From a virus: 29,412 nucleotides of DNA. This document shows positions 7,594 through 14,628 of this stretch, in pieces (positions within the stretch are counted from its first letter, which is position 1; each line of letters begins with the position of its first letter). The position numbers and the translations under genes are program-made. The stretch is from positions 1-29,412 of the IMG/VR virus record IMGVR_UViG_3300025121_000120; one strand, given 5' to 3'. The notes beneath the pieces are model-generated. The model saw nothing but the letters and a program-made list of their open reading frames with translations. It was not told the DNA's origin and searched no databases.

Positions 7594-9585
7594 ATGCCTT
7601 CAACTAGAGTTTTAGCACAGAGACCAGGTCATTGGTTAGTCACTGTATACCCGTCTAAAAATGATTATCTAATTAATCAGAATGCTTGGAGAGGTTCTAC
7701 TAGCTGTCTTTCTAACGGTTATTTTATCTCCATTTTAGATTCAGATGGTATTGCATATCAATATGATCCTAATATAGTTTCAGATATTGAATTGACTAGA
7801 GATTTAACTCTAAATACTCAATCAATCCAAATAAAAATGTACCCGAACATAAGTCCCAATAAAAATCTTCATGATTATGATATGTCCTCTGGTTTTGGAG
7901 AAATATGTTGGGTTGATGAAAACTCTACAGGAGATGGAATTGAACAACTATGGGGTAATAGAGATGTTTGGTTATTTGGACCTATGTCTGATTTTGAATA
8001 TGGATTAGAAACAGAACCTATCTCTTTTAAAATCCAACAGACATCTCTTACTGATAAAGGTACTATATACCCTTCTAATTCTGTTATAAATACTGGTAAA
8101 TTCTTAGATGTAGTTTATACGGGTGATGTGGAGGCTACTAAAACACCCTTAGCAAGTAATGCCTCTGGGTTATTACCACCTATACCCATTTATTCTTCTA
8201 AAAGTAATTTAAATACATCTACTACATTAAAAACACCTTTGATATGTGTTAAAAATGATGTGAATGCTGTTTCACCAGGTACTAATTATGTACCTAGAAG
8301 ATTTCTTATATCTTATGAGGATATACATACTTATCTGACTTCTGGAGGGGATGGAAGTGCAGGCTCTGTCTTTTTAAATTCAGATGGTGTGTCTACTTTT
8401 TTTGAACCCGATACGGATATGGGATCTGTATTAACTGATTTTGATGATTTAGGGAATCAGTATAGTTATTTTAATCAACAGAAACAAGCAAATTTAATTA
8501 GTGGAGTTACTTTTACCAATGGACTGACTACAGTCACAACTACAACAAGTAGGTTCAGTAAATTGCAAGTAGGGGACCAGATTAAGGCTAACTCTCACAC
8601 TGATGATATGTATGTAAAAATAGCGAGTATCGAATCAAATATATCTCTAACACTATACTCAGCATACCAAGGGGCATCTATAGGTCCTACTACTATGGAT
8701 GTTTATAAAACTGTTTCTAACATAGCCTACACAGGCTATGTAAACTCAGTAGGTATTTCTTCTACTGTAGATGGTAGTAGGACTATAGACGATTTTGTTG
8801 ATTTCCTGGTATTTTTATTAGAAAGATCCAAACTCAGTGTAAGTTTTGATAGAGGATCTTTATTATCCTTGAAAAGCAAATTGAATGGTTGGATACCTAC
8901 AGTTTTAATCAATGAAGACAGCCCCCCTTTAGATTATATTAATAACAACGTGTTACCTTTATTGCCCATAGTGCCTTATTTGAAAGCTGGGAATTTGAAA
9001 ATTTTATGGGACGGAATTTATTCTGCGGAGGAGTCTGTGACTACTATAGATTTAACAGATAAATCTATAGGGTTATATAGGACTGAAACTATTTCTTCTA
9101 CACCTATTGAACAAATATACAATAACATAAATATCTCATATGCATGGTCTGTCATAAATCAGAAATATTACAATACAATATCTGTAGGGTCTAAACAGGT
9201 ACCTTTAGATTCTTCATCTTACTCATATGATTATAAAAATAGATCACGTTATGCTAATACTAGAGCTATTACATCACAATACACTTATGAAGATATAAAT
9301 AGTTCTAATTCTCCAAATGCTCGAAACTTGTCTATAGATGCTTCTACTATTCATGAATTCAATACTGCCATGTTAGTGGCTAATAATTTGCTTTATAGAA
9401 ATGCAGAGACAAGAAAAACTATAGAACTAACTGGTTTTTCTTTCTGGAGATGGTTAGAGCCAGGAGATATAATTACTATAGAAGAAGATGAGGTATTACC
9501 CGCTAGTTTTGCTAGGGTGATGTCGATGACTAGAAATAGTTTTGGTGATGTTAAAATGACTGTAGAAACTCTTCCCGCTATTTAA
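7594..9585 (+). CDS. Tail hub/baseplate protein (putative)
   Basis: This 663-aa protein starts after AGAGGGG with five-base spacing. It is the second large tail-tip gene after the tape measure, where siphophages keep the hub (gp27/gpJ-like) protein. Its C-terminal part, with a segment like W-R-W-L-E-P-G-D-I-I-T-I-E-E-D followed by a short domain ending in V-E-T-L-P, matches the closing barrel of hub proteins, where a P-G-D-x-[IV] turn is common. The middle is beta-rich and Ser/Thr/Asn-rich. No peptidoglycan hydrolase motif is visible. The gene converges with the lipoprotein gene and their stop codons overlap. Confidence 0.62.
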   Translation: MPSTRVLAQRPGHWLVTVYPSKNDYLINQNAWRGSTSCLSNGYFISILDSDGIAYQYDPNIVSDIELTRDLTLNTQSIQIKMYPNISPNKNLHDYDMSSGFGEICWVDENSTGDGIEQLWGNRDVWLFGPMSDFEYGLETEPISFKIQQTSLTDKGTIYPSNSVINTGKFLDVVYTGDVEATKTPLASNASGLLPPIPIYSSKSNLNTSTTLKTPLICVKNDVNAVSPGTNYVPRRFLISYEDIHTYLTSGGDGSAGSVFLNSDGVSTFFEPDTDMGSVLTDFDDLGNQYSYFNQQKQANLISGVTFTNGLTTVTTTTSRFSKLQVGDQIKANSHTDDMYVKIASIESNISLTLYSAYQGASIGPTTMDVYKTVSNIAYTGYVNSVGISSTVDGSRTIDDFVDFLVFLLERSKLSVSFDRGSLLSLKSKLNGWIPTVLINEDSPPLDYINNNVLPLLPIVPYLKAGNLKILWDGIYSAEESVTTIDLTDKSIGLYRTETISSTPIEQIYNNINISYAWSVINQKYYNTISVGSKQVPLDSSSYSYDYKNRSRYANTRAITSQYTYEDINSSNSPNARNLSIDASTIHEFNTAMLVANNLLYRNAETRKTIELTGFSFWRWLEPGDIITIEEDEVLPASFARVMSMTRNSFGDVKMTVETLPAI

Positions 9586-10067
9586 TAAGCATAGACATTA
9601 TAGTTACAAGGTATAGCATATTCCGCAACCCCTTGAGGCCCACATGCCAACCATCCTATTGCTTCTTTATAGTTGTTATAGTAAGTATAGTAGTAGCTCA
9701 TATTATCCTTACTACATCCGTATTGTTGTAAATCATAAGGCATTGTTGTGTAAGAAGCTGTCTGATAAAAATTACAGTAATATAAGTTTTTAGCATCTAC
9801 CTGATCTTGATACCAATCTCTATACTCAGCATAAGAATCTTCCACGGTTACATAATAAATTTCCTCCCATGGTAAAACCCCTCCATTTTCAGGAGTATAT
9901 GGAACTGGCGTAGGAGTAAATTCTTCTGAACTTTCTGGTGTCCTAGTCTCTTCGGAATCTGGTGTCCTAGTCTCTTCGGAAGTAGGTTCAAAATCTTCCC
10001 TGGTATTTTCTACTCCACAACCAATGCTAAATGTTAACAAACCAGCAACAAAAAAGATATTCTTCAT
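9582..10067 (-). CDS. Tyr/Cys-rich lipoprotein, moron-like
   Basis: This 161-aa secreted lipoprotein starts at MKN (10067), chosen over a Met ten codons earlier because AGAGGGG lies five bases before it. A short signal sequence ends in SIGC with C17 as the lipidated residue; the -3 residue is Ser rather than Leu, so the lipobox is imperfect. A Glu/Thr/Pro linker with a duplicated SEETRTP unit follows, then a Tyr-rich domain with four cysteines (98, 118, 142, 154) that could form two disulfides. It is alone on the minus strand within the tail operon, with its own -10-like TATAAT. I infer a moron for surface alteration or superinfection exclusion; a lysis role is possible. Confidence 0.75.
   Translation of the reverse strand: MKNIFFVAGLLTFSIGCGVENTREDFEPTSEETRTPDSEETRTPESSEEFTPTPVPYTPENGGVLPWEEIYYVTVEDSYAEYRDWYQDQVDAKNLYYCNFYQTASYTTMPYDLQQYGCSKDNMSYYYTYYNNYKEAIGWLACGPQGVAEYAIPCNYNVYAY
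9934..9981. repeat. Two exact 24-bp tandem units in the lipoprotein linker
   Basis: A 24-base unit at 9934-9957 is repeated exactly at 9958-9981. It encodes two copies of an eight-residue Glu/Thr/Pro unit in the linker after the lipidated cysteine. Being in frame, expansion or contraction would lengthen or shorten the tether. Confidence 0.9.
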
Positions 10068-10103
10068 AATCCCCTCTAACAACGTTTTTATTATCACACT
10101 TTA

Positions 10104-10109
10104 ATTATA
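10104..10109 (-). promoter_or_regulatory. Putative -10 box for the lipoprotein gene
   Basis: TATAAT reads on the minus strand about 37 bases upstream of the lipoprotein start. No good -35 (TTGACA-like) sits at 16-18 bases, so this is a weak call supported mainly by the isolated, reversed position of the gene. Confidence 0.35.
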
Positions 10110-10235
10110 ACGAGTATTAACGAAAAATACTTAGAGACATTCTAAAATATTCAAACAAAAATCACTTTTTCGTCAACGTCATATATCATTTATGTCTTTT
10201 ATTTGAAGATATATCTATATTTGGAGATGACTTTT

Positions 10236-10568
10236 ATGAGTATGAAATCAACAGCCGTAATTACAGGGGCTTATCCTACAGCAGCCCCTTCTGATGCTGG
10301 GTTAAGTGGTAAAACTTTTCCGATTCTTGGAGGTTTTACCTCAATAGATTTTAAATTGCATGCAACAGCGGGTAGTGGTACATATATACCTATTGTTTGG
10401 GATAGTGTTGATTGGGTACCTCTTGGTTCTATTGCAGTAGATTCTGCCCTTTTAGGAGGATATGCTTTTGGAAGATTTTCTCCGGGGGCTTATTTTACTC
10501 ATGCTGCTTTGTGGGAACAATCCGCTGCTACTCTTAATAAGAGTGCTATTGGTTTTAATATTAGATAA
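10236..10568 (+). CDS. Small virion-type protein, unknown function
   Basis: This 110-aa protein is annotated from MSMKST (10236) because GGAG lies nine bases upstream; a frame extension to 10203 has no SD. It is Gly/Ala/Ser-rich, beta-prone, lacks charged clusters and ends in a hydrophobic FNIR segment. I do not recognise the family. It heads the fibre module, 24 bases before the fibre gene, and its base composition (AT-rich) matches the phage core and not the distal fibre. Candidate roles are a fibre-attachment or small tail-decoration protein, from position only. Confidence 0.7.
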   Translation: MSMKSTAVITGAYPTAAPSDAGLSGKTFPILGGFTSIDFKLHATAGSGTYIPIVWDSVDWVPLGSIAVDSALLGGYAFGRFSPGAYFTHAALWEQSAATLNKSAIGFNIR

Positions 10569-10592
10569 TTTTTGAATAATAGAGGTAACCCT

Positions 10593-11891
10593 ATGAGCGA
10601 TCTATATCGTGGTGAGCAAATTACTCTAGCTGATTTGCCAACTACTTTAGCTACAGATACAGAAGTAACAACTGCTATATCTACACACGTAGCTCTTCCC
10701 GATCCCCATACACAATATATTTTGGATACTGAAAAAGGGGCTGCATCAGGAGTTGCTACTCTCGCAAGCGATAGCAAACTCACCACAAGCCAAGCCCGAG
10801 TAATGTCTTTGCCTGTATTGACCGGTACAGGCTTAACACTCGGATCAAATTATGAACTCCTGAGTCAGCGAGGAGCACAGTATCTCGCCATTAAGAAGTT
10901 CAAAACGTTTGGCTTGTCCGCACGTTCGATTGCACTCGCTGATTCAGAGTATGGATGGACCTGGAGCAACAGGTCACAGCTTACTTCAGGCGATGAAAAC
11001 ACTACGACTGCTAATGCTTGCAGATGGTCTCACAATGCAACAGCTGATCTCTATACTTCGGCGACCAGAACCGCTCCTATGCGGTACCGAACAATGAACA
11101 ACATCTCAACTGGTGATTCGATGCAGGTCATTGCAAGGGTTAGTTCAGATGCAAGCCAGAACAGTCAATTTGCAGGTATCATTTTCACACCAGATTCGTC
11201 GCTGACAGCCATGCAAATAATGCAAGTCGGTTGGTCTGCTGGCGTTCCAAAGGTTGAGTCTTATAATGGTAGCTCGGTTCAGGTTGGTATCACAGCTCCT
11301 CAACTTGCGGCTGGCGTCTGGCTCATGATCGAGTTCAACAATAGAGTGCTGCAATCCTTCTATTCTGTCGCGGATCAAGCAACACCTCCAACAAGCTGGA
11401 CAGTCTTGCAAGCGAATAACTCTACCTTCTCTGGTGTCGGACCTTGGAGATTTGGTCAAGTGATGTCTACTACTGCTGCGGCTGCGTTTACTGCTGATTA
11501 CAAATGGTTTGATGCGAAAGGTAATACTGATCCAGAACTATGGGCTTCGAATCCGGTATGGGGAGCACAGGGTTATAACGCAACAGCTCCGGCAATCACA
11601 TTACTTGCTGATTATGATCTTGGTCCAGTATCCCCGACCGTCAATCAGACTCAGTTACGCAATGTATTGAGCGATTCTGTGAACATGAATGCTCATGACG
11701 CGGCTAGCTGGACATTCTCAGTTGTTAGATCCGAATCTTTAGGAGCTGTTGCAGGTACATACGCAGCTGCTGGTTCTGTAACTGTCGAGGGATCTGGACG
11801 ATATTTGAACGTATTCGCCAAGTGTTCCTCATCGGGTATACAGTCGGGTTCTTTACGACTTCCACTCTACATTCCATTGACACCAGCTTAA
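10593..11891 (+). CDS. Tail fibre with composition-shifted receptor-binding part
   Basis: This 432-aa protein starts at ATG 10593 after AGAGG; a TTG extension at 10572 is not needed. Residues 1 to about 60 carry phage-fibre attachment features: a short GEQITLADLP segment, then HVALPDPHTQYIL, a motif common before fibre shafts. The remainder is beta-rich with an inner segment near 170-310 resembling a concanavalin/LamG-like sandwich, and ends in a compact strand-rich domain. From about 10760 the DNA changes abruptly to higher G+C (line 11281-11340 is 32/60 G+C against 20/60 in hub line 9301-9360), so the tip appears acquired by recombination. It probably determines host receptor choice. Confidence 0.78.
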   Translation: MSDLYRGEQITLADLPTTLATDTEVTTAISTHVALPDPHTQYILDTEKGAASGVATLASDSKLTTSQARVMSLPVLTGTGLTLGSNYELLSQRGAQYLAIKKFKTFGLSARSIALADSEYGWTWSNRSQLTSGDENTTTANACRWSHNATADLYTSATRTAPMRYRTMNNISTGDSMQVIARVSSDASQNSQFAGIIFTPDSSLTAMQIMQVGWSAGVPKVESYNGSSVQVGITAPQLAAGVWLMIEFNNRVLQSFYSVADQATPPTSWTVLQANNSTFSGVGPWRFGQVMSTTAAAAFTADYKWFDAKGNTDPELWASNPVWGAQGYNATAPAITLLADYDLGPVSPTVNQTQLRNVLSDSVNMNAHDAASWTFSVVRSESLGAVAGTYAAAGSVTVEGSGRYLNVFAKCSSSGIQSGSLRLPLYIPLTPA

Positions 11892-11902
11892 GGAGCTATC
11901 GA

Positions 11903-12094
11903 ATGAATTGTTATATTTGTGACACACTAGAAGTATACGAGTATGTGTCTGAAACTCAGGGTAATCTTATCTACACTTTTGAAGTGTCGAATGGCGTGTT
12001 GCTCAAAGGTTCAAACGAATCAAACCAACACTTTTTGTGCAATAACTGTATGGTTTCTTTGCGTGATAAGGTCAGAGTGGACCGTGGGCTGTGA
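11903..12094 (+). CDS. Small four-cysteine zinc-binding protein
   Basis: This 63-aa protein starts at ATG 11903, with AGGAG seven bases upstream; the longer open frame from 11822 overlaps the fibre gene and lacks an SD. Cysteines 3, 6, 46 and 49 form two CxxC pairs, a typical zinc ribbon or knuckle. The sequence between them is short-stranded, and the C-terminus is basic. I do not know its function. It lies 11 bases after the fibre gene and shares its raised G+C content, so it may have travelled with the fibre tip, possibly as an assembly helper or as a passenger gene. Confidence 0.7.
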   Translation: MNCYICDTLEVYEYVSETQGNLIYTFEVSNGVLLKGSNESNQHFLCNNCMVSLRDKVRVDRGL

Positions 12095-12165
12095 TGACTT
12101 TCGATAAGAGAGACCATGTAGGATACGTTAAGGATCTAGGCCCGATTTCTTTCTGCCTAATTCAT

Positions 12166-12636
12166 TTAACTTAACATCCATTCTTCTGTATATTTTGGAT
12201 CCCATGTGATACCCCTTATGATAGCACTGACGTTTTGCTGTGTACAGCCAATCATAGCTCCTATAGCCTTCTGACTATATAAACCCGACTCATACATCTC
12301 ACGCGCCTTCTCGGCATGTTCTGGTGTCACCTTATCCCAAGGTCCTCTTTTTGCTATAACTCTATGTCTATTATTTGTTGCTCTACTACCTAATTTTAGG
12401 TGATCGGGATTTAGACATTTACGATTATCACAGCTATGACAGACTATATCATTCTTAGTAAGTGTTTTTCCATGGATTTTTGAATACATCCATCGATGTC
12501 CATATTCCCAAGGCTCACCTTTACCTGGGTATATAGCCGGATAGCCACATACTGTTCCTTTTTTCCAATTCCAACAACCCTCATTATTTATCTCGATTTT
12601 ACTTTTTATGCTTTCAGGTATGTTTGAAGCGAACAT
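12166..12636 (-). CDS. HNH endonuclease with C-terminal helix-turn-helix
   Basis: This 156-aa protein is numbered from ATG 12636, which has GGGG six bases upstream; an ATG at 12648 has no SD. An N-terminal GCWNW and GYP pattern leads to H47-R48, then C66-H-x-C69-D70-N71 and C74-L-N76-P77-x-H79-L, the zinc-bound HNH_3 core that nicks or cuts DNA. Residues of about 104-142 form a helix-turn-helix (KAIGAMIGCTQQNVSAII) for site recognition. This two-part design is typical of free-standing homing-type HNH enzymes in phages. Its start region lies in a 20-bp hairpin, a known way to restrain phage homing endonucleases. It sits at the strand switch beside the foreign-looking fibre tip. Confidence 0.88.
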   Translation of the reverse strand: MFASNIPESIKSKIEINNEGCWNWKKGTVCGYPAIYPGKGEPWEYGHRWMYSKIHGKTLTKNDIVCHSCDNRKCLNPDHLKLGSRATNNRHRVIAKRGPWDKVTPEHAEKAREMYESGLYSQKAIGAMIGCTQQNVSAIIRGITWDPKYTEEWMLS

Positions 12637-12715
12637 AAGATACCCCATATATTAAGATTAGTTCTAAGCACTCTGGACCCCCTGAGTGTTTGTTTATATG
12701 GGTGTATCTTATGTT
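12632..12715 (-). promoter_or_regulatory. Long hairpin enclosing HNH SD and start codon
   Basis: In the minus-strand message, bases 12715-12695 pair with 12651-12632: twelve perfect pairs (AACATAAGATAC with GTATCTTATGTT), one bulged A, then eight more (CCCATATA with TATATGGG). The 3' arm contains the GGGG SD and the ATG at 12636. The 43-nt loop holds a small CACTC/GAGTG stem. The fold should block translation of the endonuclease. Confidence 0.75.
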
Positions 12716-12719
12716 TTTA

Positions 12720-12760
12720 ATGTCTGTATAAAGATATTACAGACATATTGTAATATCTTT
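12720..12760. repeat. Two overlapping, mutually exclusive inverted repeats
   Basis: ATGTCTGT (12720-12727) pairs with ACAGACAT (12739-12746), while AAAGATATTA (12730-12739) pairs with TAATATCTTT (12751-12760). The stems share bases, so only one can form at a time. They lie between the RHH gene ending at 12831 and the HNH leader hairpin. No U-tract follows on the minus strand. Confidence 0.6.
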
Positions 12761-12830
12761 AGTTAGTTTTGTTTTATTTTGTGTGTTTTTGATATGTAAC
12801 TTTATAAATTCATCCGCTATAGGAGTACCT

Positions 12831-13061
12831 TTAGTTATCATCCTCATGAGAAGCATCTGATTTATGTTTTCTACGACCTGTTTCATCCTTTATCTCCCTC
12901 TCAATTTCCTGTATACCTAATGTTAGTGCGGTATTTACTAGGCTTTTCATTTTATAGTTATGTTCCAAACATATAGCTTGTAAGTATTTCAATATGTCAG
13001 TGTTTACTTCTACTGTACTTCTTTTAATAGGTTTGTTTATTTTCTTCTTCTCTATCAGCAC
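12831..13061 (-). CDS. Ribbon-helix-helix DNA-binding protein, second pair
   Basis: This 76-aa protein starts at GTG 13061, with GGAG eight bases upstream. KRSTVEVNTDILKYLQAICL followed by a turn and a second helix ending in GIQEIE matches the strand-helix-helix of the Arc/MetJ/CopG superfamily: one beta strand for DNA reading and two helices for dimerisation. A charged C-terminal tail follows. It overlaps the end of the 114-aa gene by 38 bases, so the two are probably co-translated. Relatives act as phage or plasmid repressors, partition proteins or antitoxins; nothing here chooses among these. Confidence 0.7.
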   Translation of the reverse strand: MLIEKKKINKPIKRSTVEVNTDILKYLQAICLEHNYKMKSLVNTALTLGIQEIEREIKDETGRRKHKSDASHEDDN

Positions 13062-13368
13062 TTTTATCTCTCCAAGTAGTTAATGCTTCCTTAATGTTTT
13101 TGTCTTCTATATATTCAGCCACTGTCTGTGCGTTTCTCAACATCTCTTCCTCTTGTGCCTGTGTAAGCCTTAGTTTATCCAGATGCGTTGAGAAACGCTG
13201 TAGAATGGCTTGAGGCGGGTTAAGCCTTCTACGTTTATCTTTAGGTTGTTTTGTGTATTTTTTATGTCCATGTGTAGCTAATATATCATCTAAATTTATG
13301 TCTGTATCATCATAGCTATCTAATATTGTTTGTATGTCTATTATGTCACGGGTAATACTCCTCTTCAT
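13024..13368 (-). CDS. Basic partner protein of RHH pair, paralogue of the 82-aa protein
   Basis: This 114-aa protein starts at ATG 13368 after a GGGGG tract and overlaps the preceding RHH gene by 23 bases. I do not recognise a family. Residues with LDDILATHG, a basic KDKRRR stretch and then PPQAILQRF align with LDSILSTYN, a basic stretch and PTKKFINRF in the 82-aa protein at 13635, so the two look paralogous. An additional IQTILDSYD near the N-terminus may be an internal repeat of the LDxIL motif. The C-terminus is helical and charged. Short linear motifs plus a basic patch suggest a DNA- or protein-binding adaptor that works with the RHH proteins. Confidence 0.65.
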   Translation of the reverse strand: MKRSITRDIIDIQTILDSYDDTDINLDDILATHGHKKYTKQPKDKRRRLNPPQAILQRFSTHLDKLRLTQAQEEEMLRNAQTVAEYIEDKNIKEALTTWRDKSADREEENKQTY

Positions 13369-13546
13369 GGTTTTTAACCCCCTTTATTTCTTTTGGATCA
13401 AACTCTCTTAGAGCCTTTTTTAGCAGATAGTCTATCAAATCTACTTGATAATAACCATATTGCCTACACAGCTCCCTAATCTGGTCATGTGTTTCGGCTG
13501 ACATAGTCACGGATATTACTGCTTTGTTCCTTTTCCGAATACGCAT
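13346..13546 (-). CDS. Ribbon-helix-helix DNA-binding protein, first pair
   Basis: This 66-aa protein starts at ATG 13546, with TAGGAT about six bases before it. KAVISVTMSAETHDQIRELC gives the beta strand and first helix, and VDLIDYLLKKALREF the second helix, of an RHH fold. Its LCRQYGY turn resembles ICLEHNY in the 76-aa RHH protein, and the helices align, supporting common origin. The basic N-terminus (MRIRKRNK) would contact DNA. Upstream is the perfect palindrome at 13573-13584, a likely operator for it or its relatives. Probable job: autoregulator of this part of the early operon. Confidence 0.7.
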   Translation of the reverse strand: MRIRKRNKAVISVTMSAETHDQIRELCRQYGYYQVDLIDYLLKKALREFDPKEIKGVKNHEEEYYP

Positions 13547-13572
13547 TTTTTTATCCTATGTTTTTATATATT

Positions 13573-13584
13573 GTATACGTATAC
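13573..13584. promoter_or_regulatory. 12-bp palindrome, putative RHH operator
   Basis: GTATACGTATAC is a perfect palindrome 27 bases upstream of the 66-aa RHH start, in the gap between this gene and the 82-aa gene. RHH dimers bind short palindromic or tandem sites of this size. An ACTGTATAC reading on the minus strand resembles TATACTGTA sites near 17017 and 17313. Confidence 0.5.
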
Positions 13585-13634
13585 AGTGATGTATAAAAGG
13601 ATTATGCAAAGTGTTTATTGGTAGGTAGTTTAGT

Positions 13635-13883
13635 TTAGTTCAGAAAATGTGTGGAGATATATTGTTCGAGGATTTCTTGTTCTTTGAGGTCTTGTTTTTC
13701 TAATTCTAAATCTCTAACCCAATCAGGTTTAGTATTAGTTTTGGGAAATCTATTGATAAATTTCTTGGTAGGTTTTATAGTCCTGGCTCTAGGCTTTTTA
13801 GGTTTAGTTTCTTGATTGTAAGTAGAAAGGATTGAGTCTAGGTCTTGGGTTTCTTCAGCGAGTTTAAGGTTTCGATATTTCAT
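13635..13883 (-). CDS. Basic small protein, paralogue of the 114-aa protein
   Basis: This 82-aa protein is annotated from ATG 13883; a GTG two codons earlier lies inside the leader hairpin and is less likely. It contains LDSILSTYN near the N-terminus, a Lys/Arg/Pro-rich middle, PTKKFINRF, and a charged C-terminal helix ending in an EQYISTHF segment. The same motif order occurs in the 114-aa protein at 13024, and each precedes an RHH gene. No known family is evident. The weak SD (TTAGG) is buried in a 17-bp perfect hairpin, so expression may be tightly limited. The role is unknown; a DNA-binding adaptor or regulator is the simplest guess. Confidence 0.65.
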   Translation of the reverse strand: MKYRNLKLAEETQDLDSILSTYNQETKPKKPRARTIKPTKKFINRFPKTNTKPDWVRDLELEKQDLKEQEILEQYISTHFLN

Positions 13884-13923
13884 ATACACCTAACTATATG
13901 TATTCAATATAGTTAGGTGTATA
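13883..13923 (-). promoter_or_regulatory. 17-bp perfect hairpin over SD of the 82-aa gene
   Basis: TATACACCTAACTATAT (13883-13899) and ATATAGTTAGGTGTATA (13907-13923) are exact reverse complements with a seven-base loop. In the minus-strand message the 3' arm contains TTAGG and ends on the A of the ATG at 13883. It begins 12 bases after the stop of the DCL gene. No U-tract follows, so it fits an SD-blocking hairpin better than a terminator, though a DNA operator is possible. Confidence 0.7.
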
Positions 13924-13934
13924 CAAACAGAGAA

Positions 13935-14585
13935 TTAAGATTGGTTACACTTAAAAGCTTTAGATATTCTTAATTTGGAATTTTTTCTGTGGTAGGATCT
14001 GAATTTCTTTATTAAATCTTCATCTTCCAGATTCCATCCATATTCTCCATCTTTTTTATATTTTACCTTACTAAGGTCTATCTTCTCTTCATCAATGAAC
14101 CCCCTAACTATGGAAGCTAAAGTAGTAGAGGGGTCGTGTGTTGCTCTACACTGTTCCCATGTTATGTCTTCATTAGTTATAGAACATTTCATAGTGTTAT
14201 TCACTTGATGTTTTTTGAAATAATTCTCTTTCCACCAAAAAACATTGTTCTCGACAGTTTTCTTACATGCTTTAGAGAAAGATGTATATTCTGGCAGCTC
14301 TCCAGACAAACACTTACCATATGAAAAGTCTTCTGTAGTTCCGTCTGACCTTCGGATATGAAAACATCTATTAGCAAAATAGTCAGTGTCACCTACATAA
14401 ATGCCTACTATCCCGCTACCTGCTTTAGATGTGTAGCTTGGATGAAGCACTAACAAACTCATCACATCTTCATAGTCCTGTTCATTTAAAGTCTGACCTA
14501 ACTCATAAGAGTTCAAAATACTTTTGTAGTGTTTTGTGGCATCTGATTTTGTTTTAAATACCTTATCGCCTATTGTTATTTGCAT
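13935..14585 (-). CDS. DCL/DUF3223-domain protein with HNH-like C-terminus
   Basis: This 216-aa protein starts after AAGGAG. Residues 1-95 carry the DCL (DUF3223) pattern: I-G-D-K-V-F, LLxxHP (H48-P49), K54-x-G-x-G58, R73-C-F, R79-x-D-G, D86-F-S-Y-x-K-C92. The same domain occurs in the plant DCL protein, in the tail of plant RNA polymerase V, and in bacterial and phage proteins often joined to HNH nucleases; its biochemical role is unsettled. Here C134 and C146 with H150-D-P152 resemble a partly degraded HNH core, followed by helices. It sits directly downstream of the primase-helicase, suggesting work on replicating DNA or nucleic-acid binding. Confidence 0.75.
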   Translation of the reverse strand: MQITIGDKVFKTKSDATKHYKSILNSYELGQTLNEQDYEDVMSLLVLHPSYTSKAGSGIVGIYVGDTDYFANRCFHIRRSDGTTEDFSYGKCLSGELPEYTSFSKACKKTVENNVFWWKENYFKKHQVNNTMKCSITNEDITWEQCRATHDPSTTLASIVRGFIDEEKIDLSKVKYKKDGEYGWNLEDEDLIKKFRSYHRKNSKLRISKAFKCNQS

Positions 14586-14628
14586 ATAATCTCCTTAAAA
14601 TAATCTGAGTTTTTGAATTTAGGCTATA

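Noticed and set aside
11145-11459. 104-aa minus-strand open frame in the fibre gene
   Set aside because: Antisense shadow caused by the higher G+C content of the fibre tip; no SD and no recognisable domain.
11822-11902. N-terminal extension of the zinc-protein frame into the fibre gene
   Set aside because: The start at 11903 has AGGAG at proper distance, while the upstream part lacks an SD and simply overlaps the fibre C-terminus in another frame.
12632-12760. Group I intron housing the HNH gene
   Set aside because: No interrupted gene flanks the HNH gene and I could not find the conserved intron core; a leader hairpin on a free-standing gene is simpler.
13883-13923. Intrinsic terminator after the DCL gene
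   Set aside because: The stem is perfect but no U-tract follows in the direction of transcription, and the 3' arm carries the SD of the next gene.
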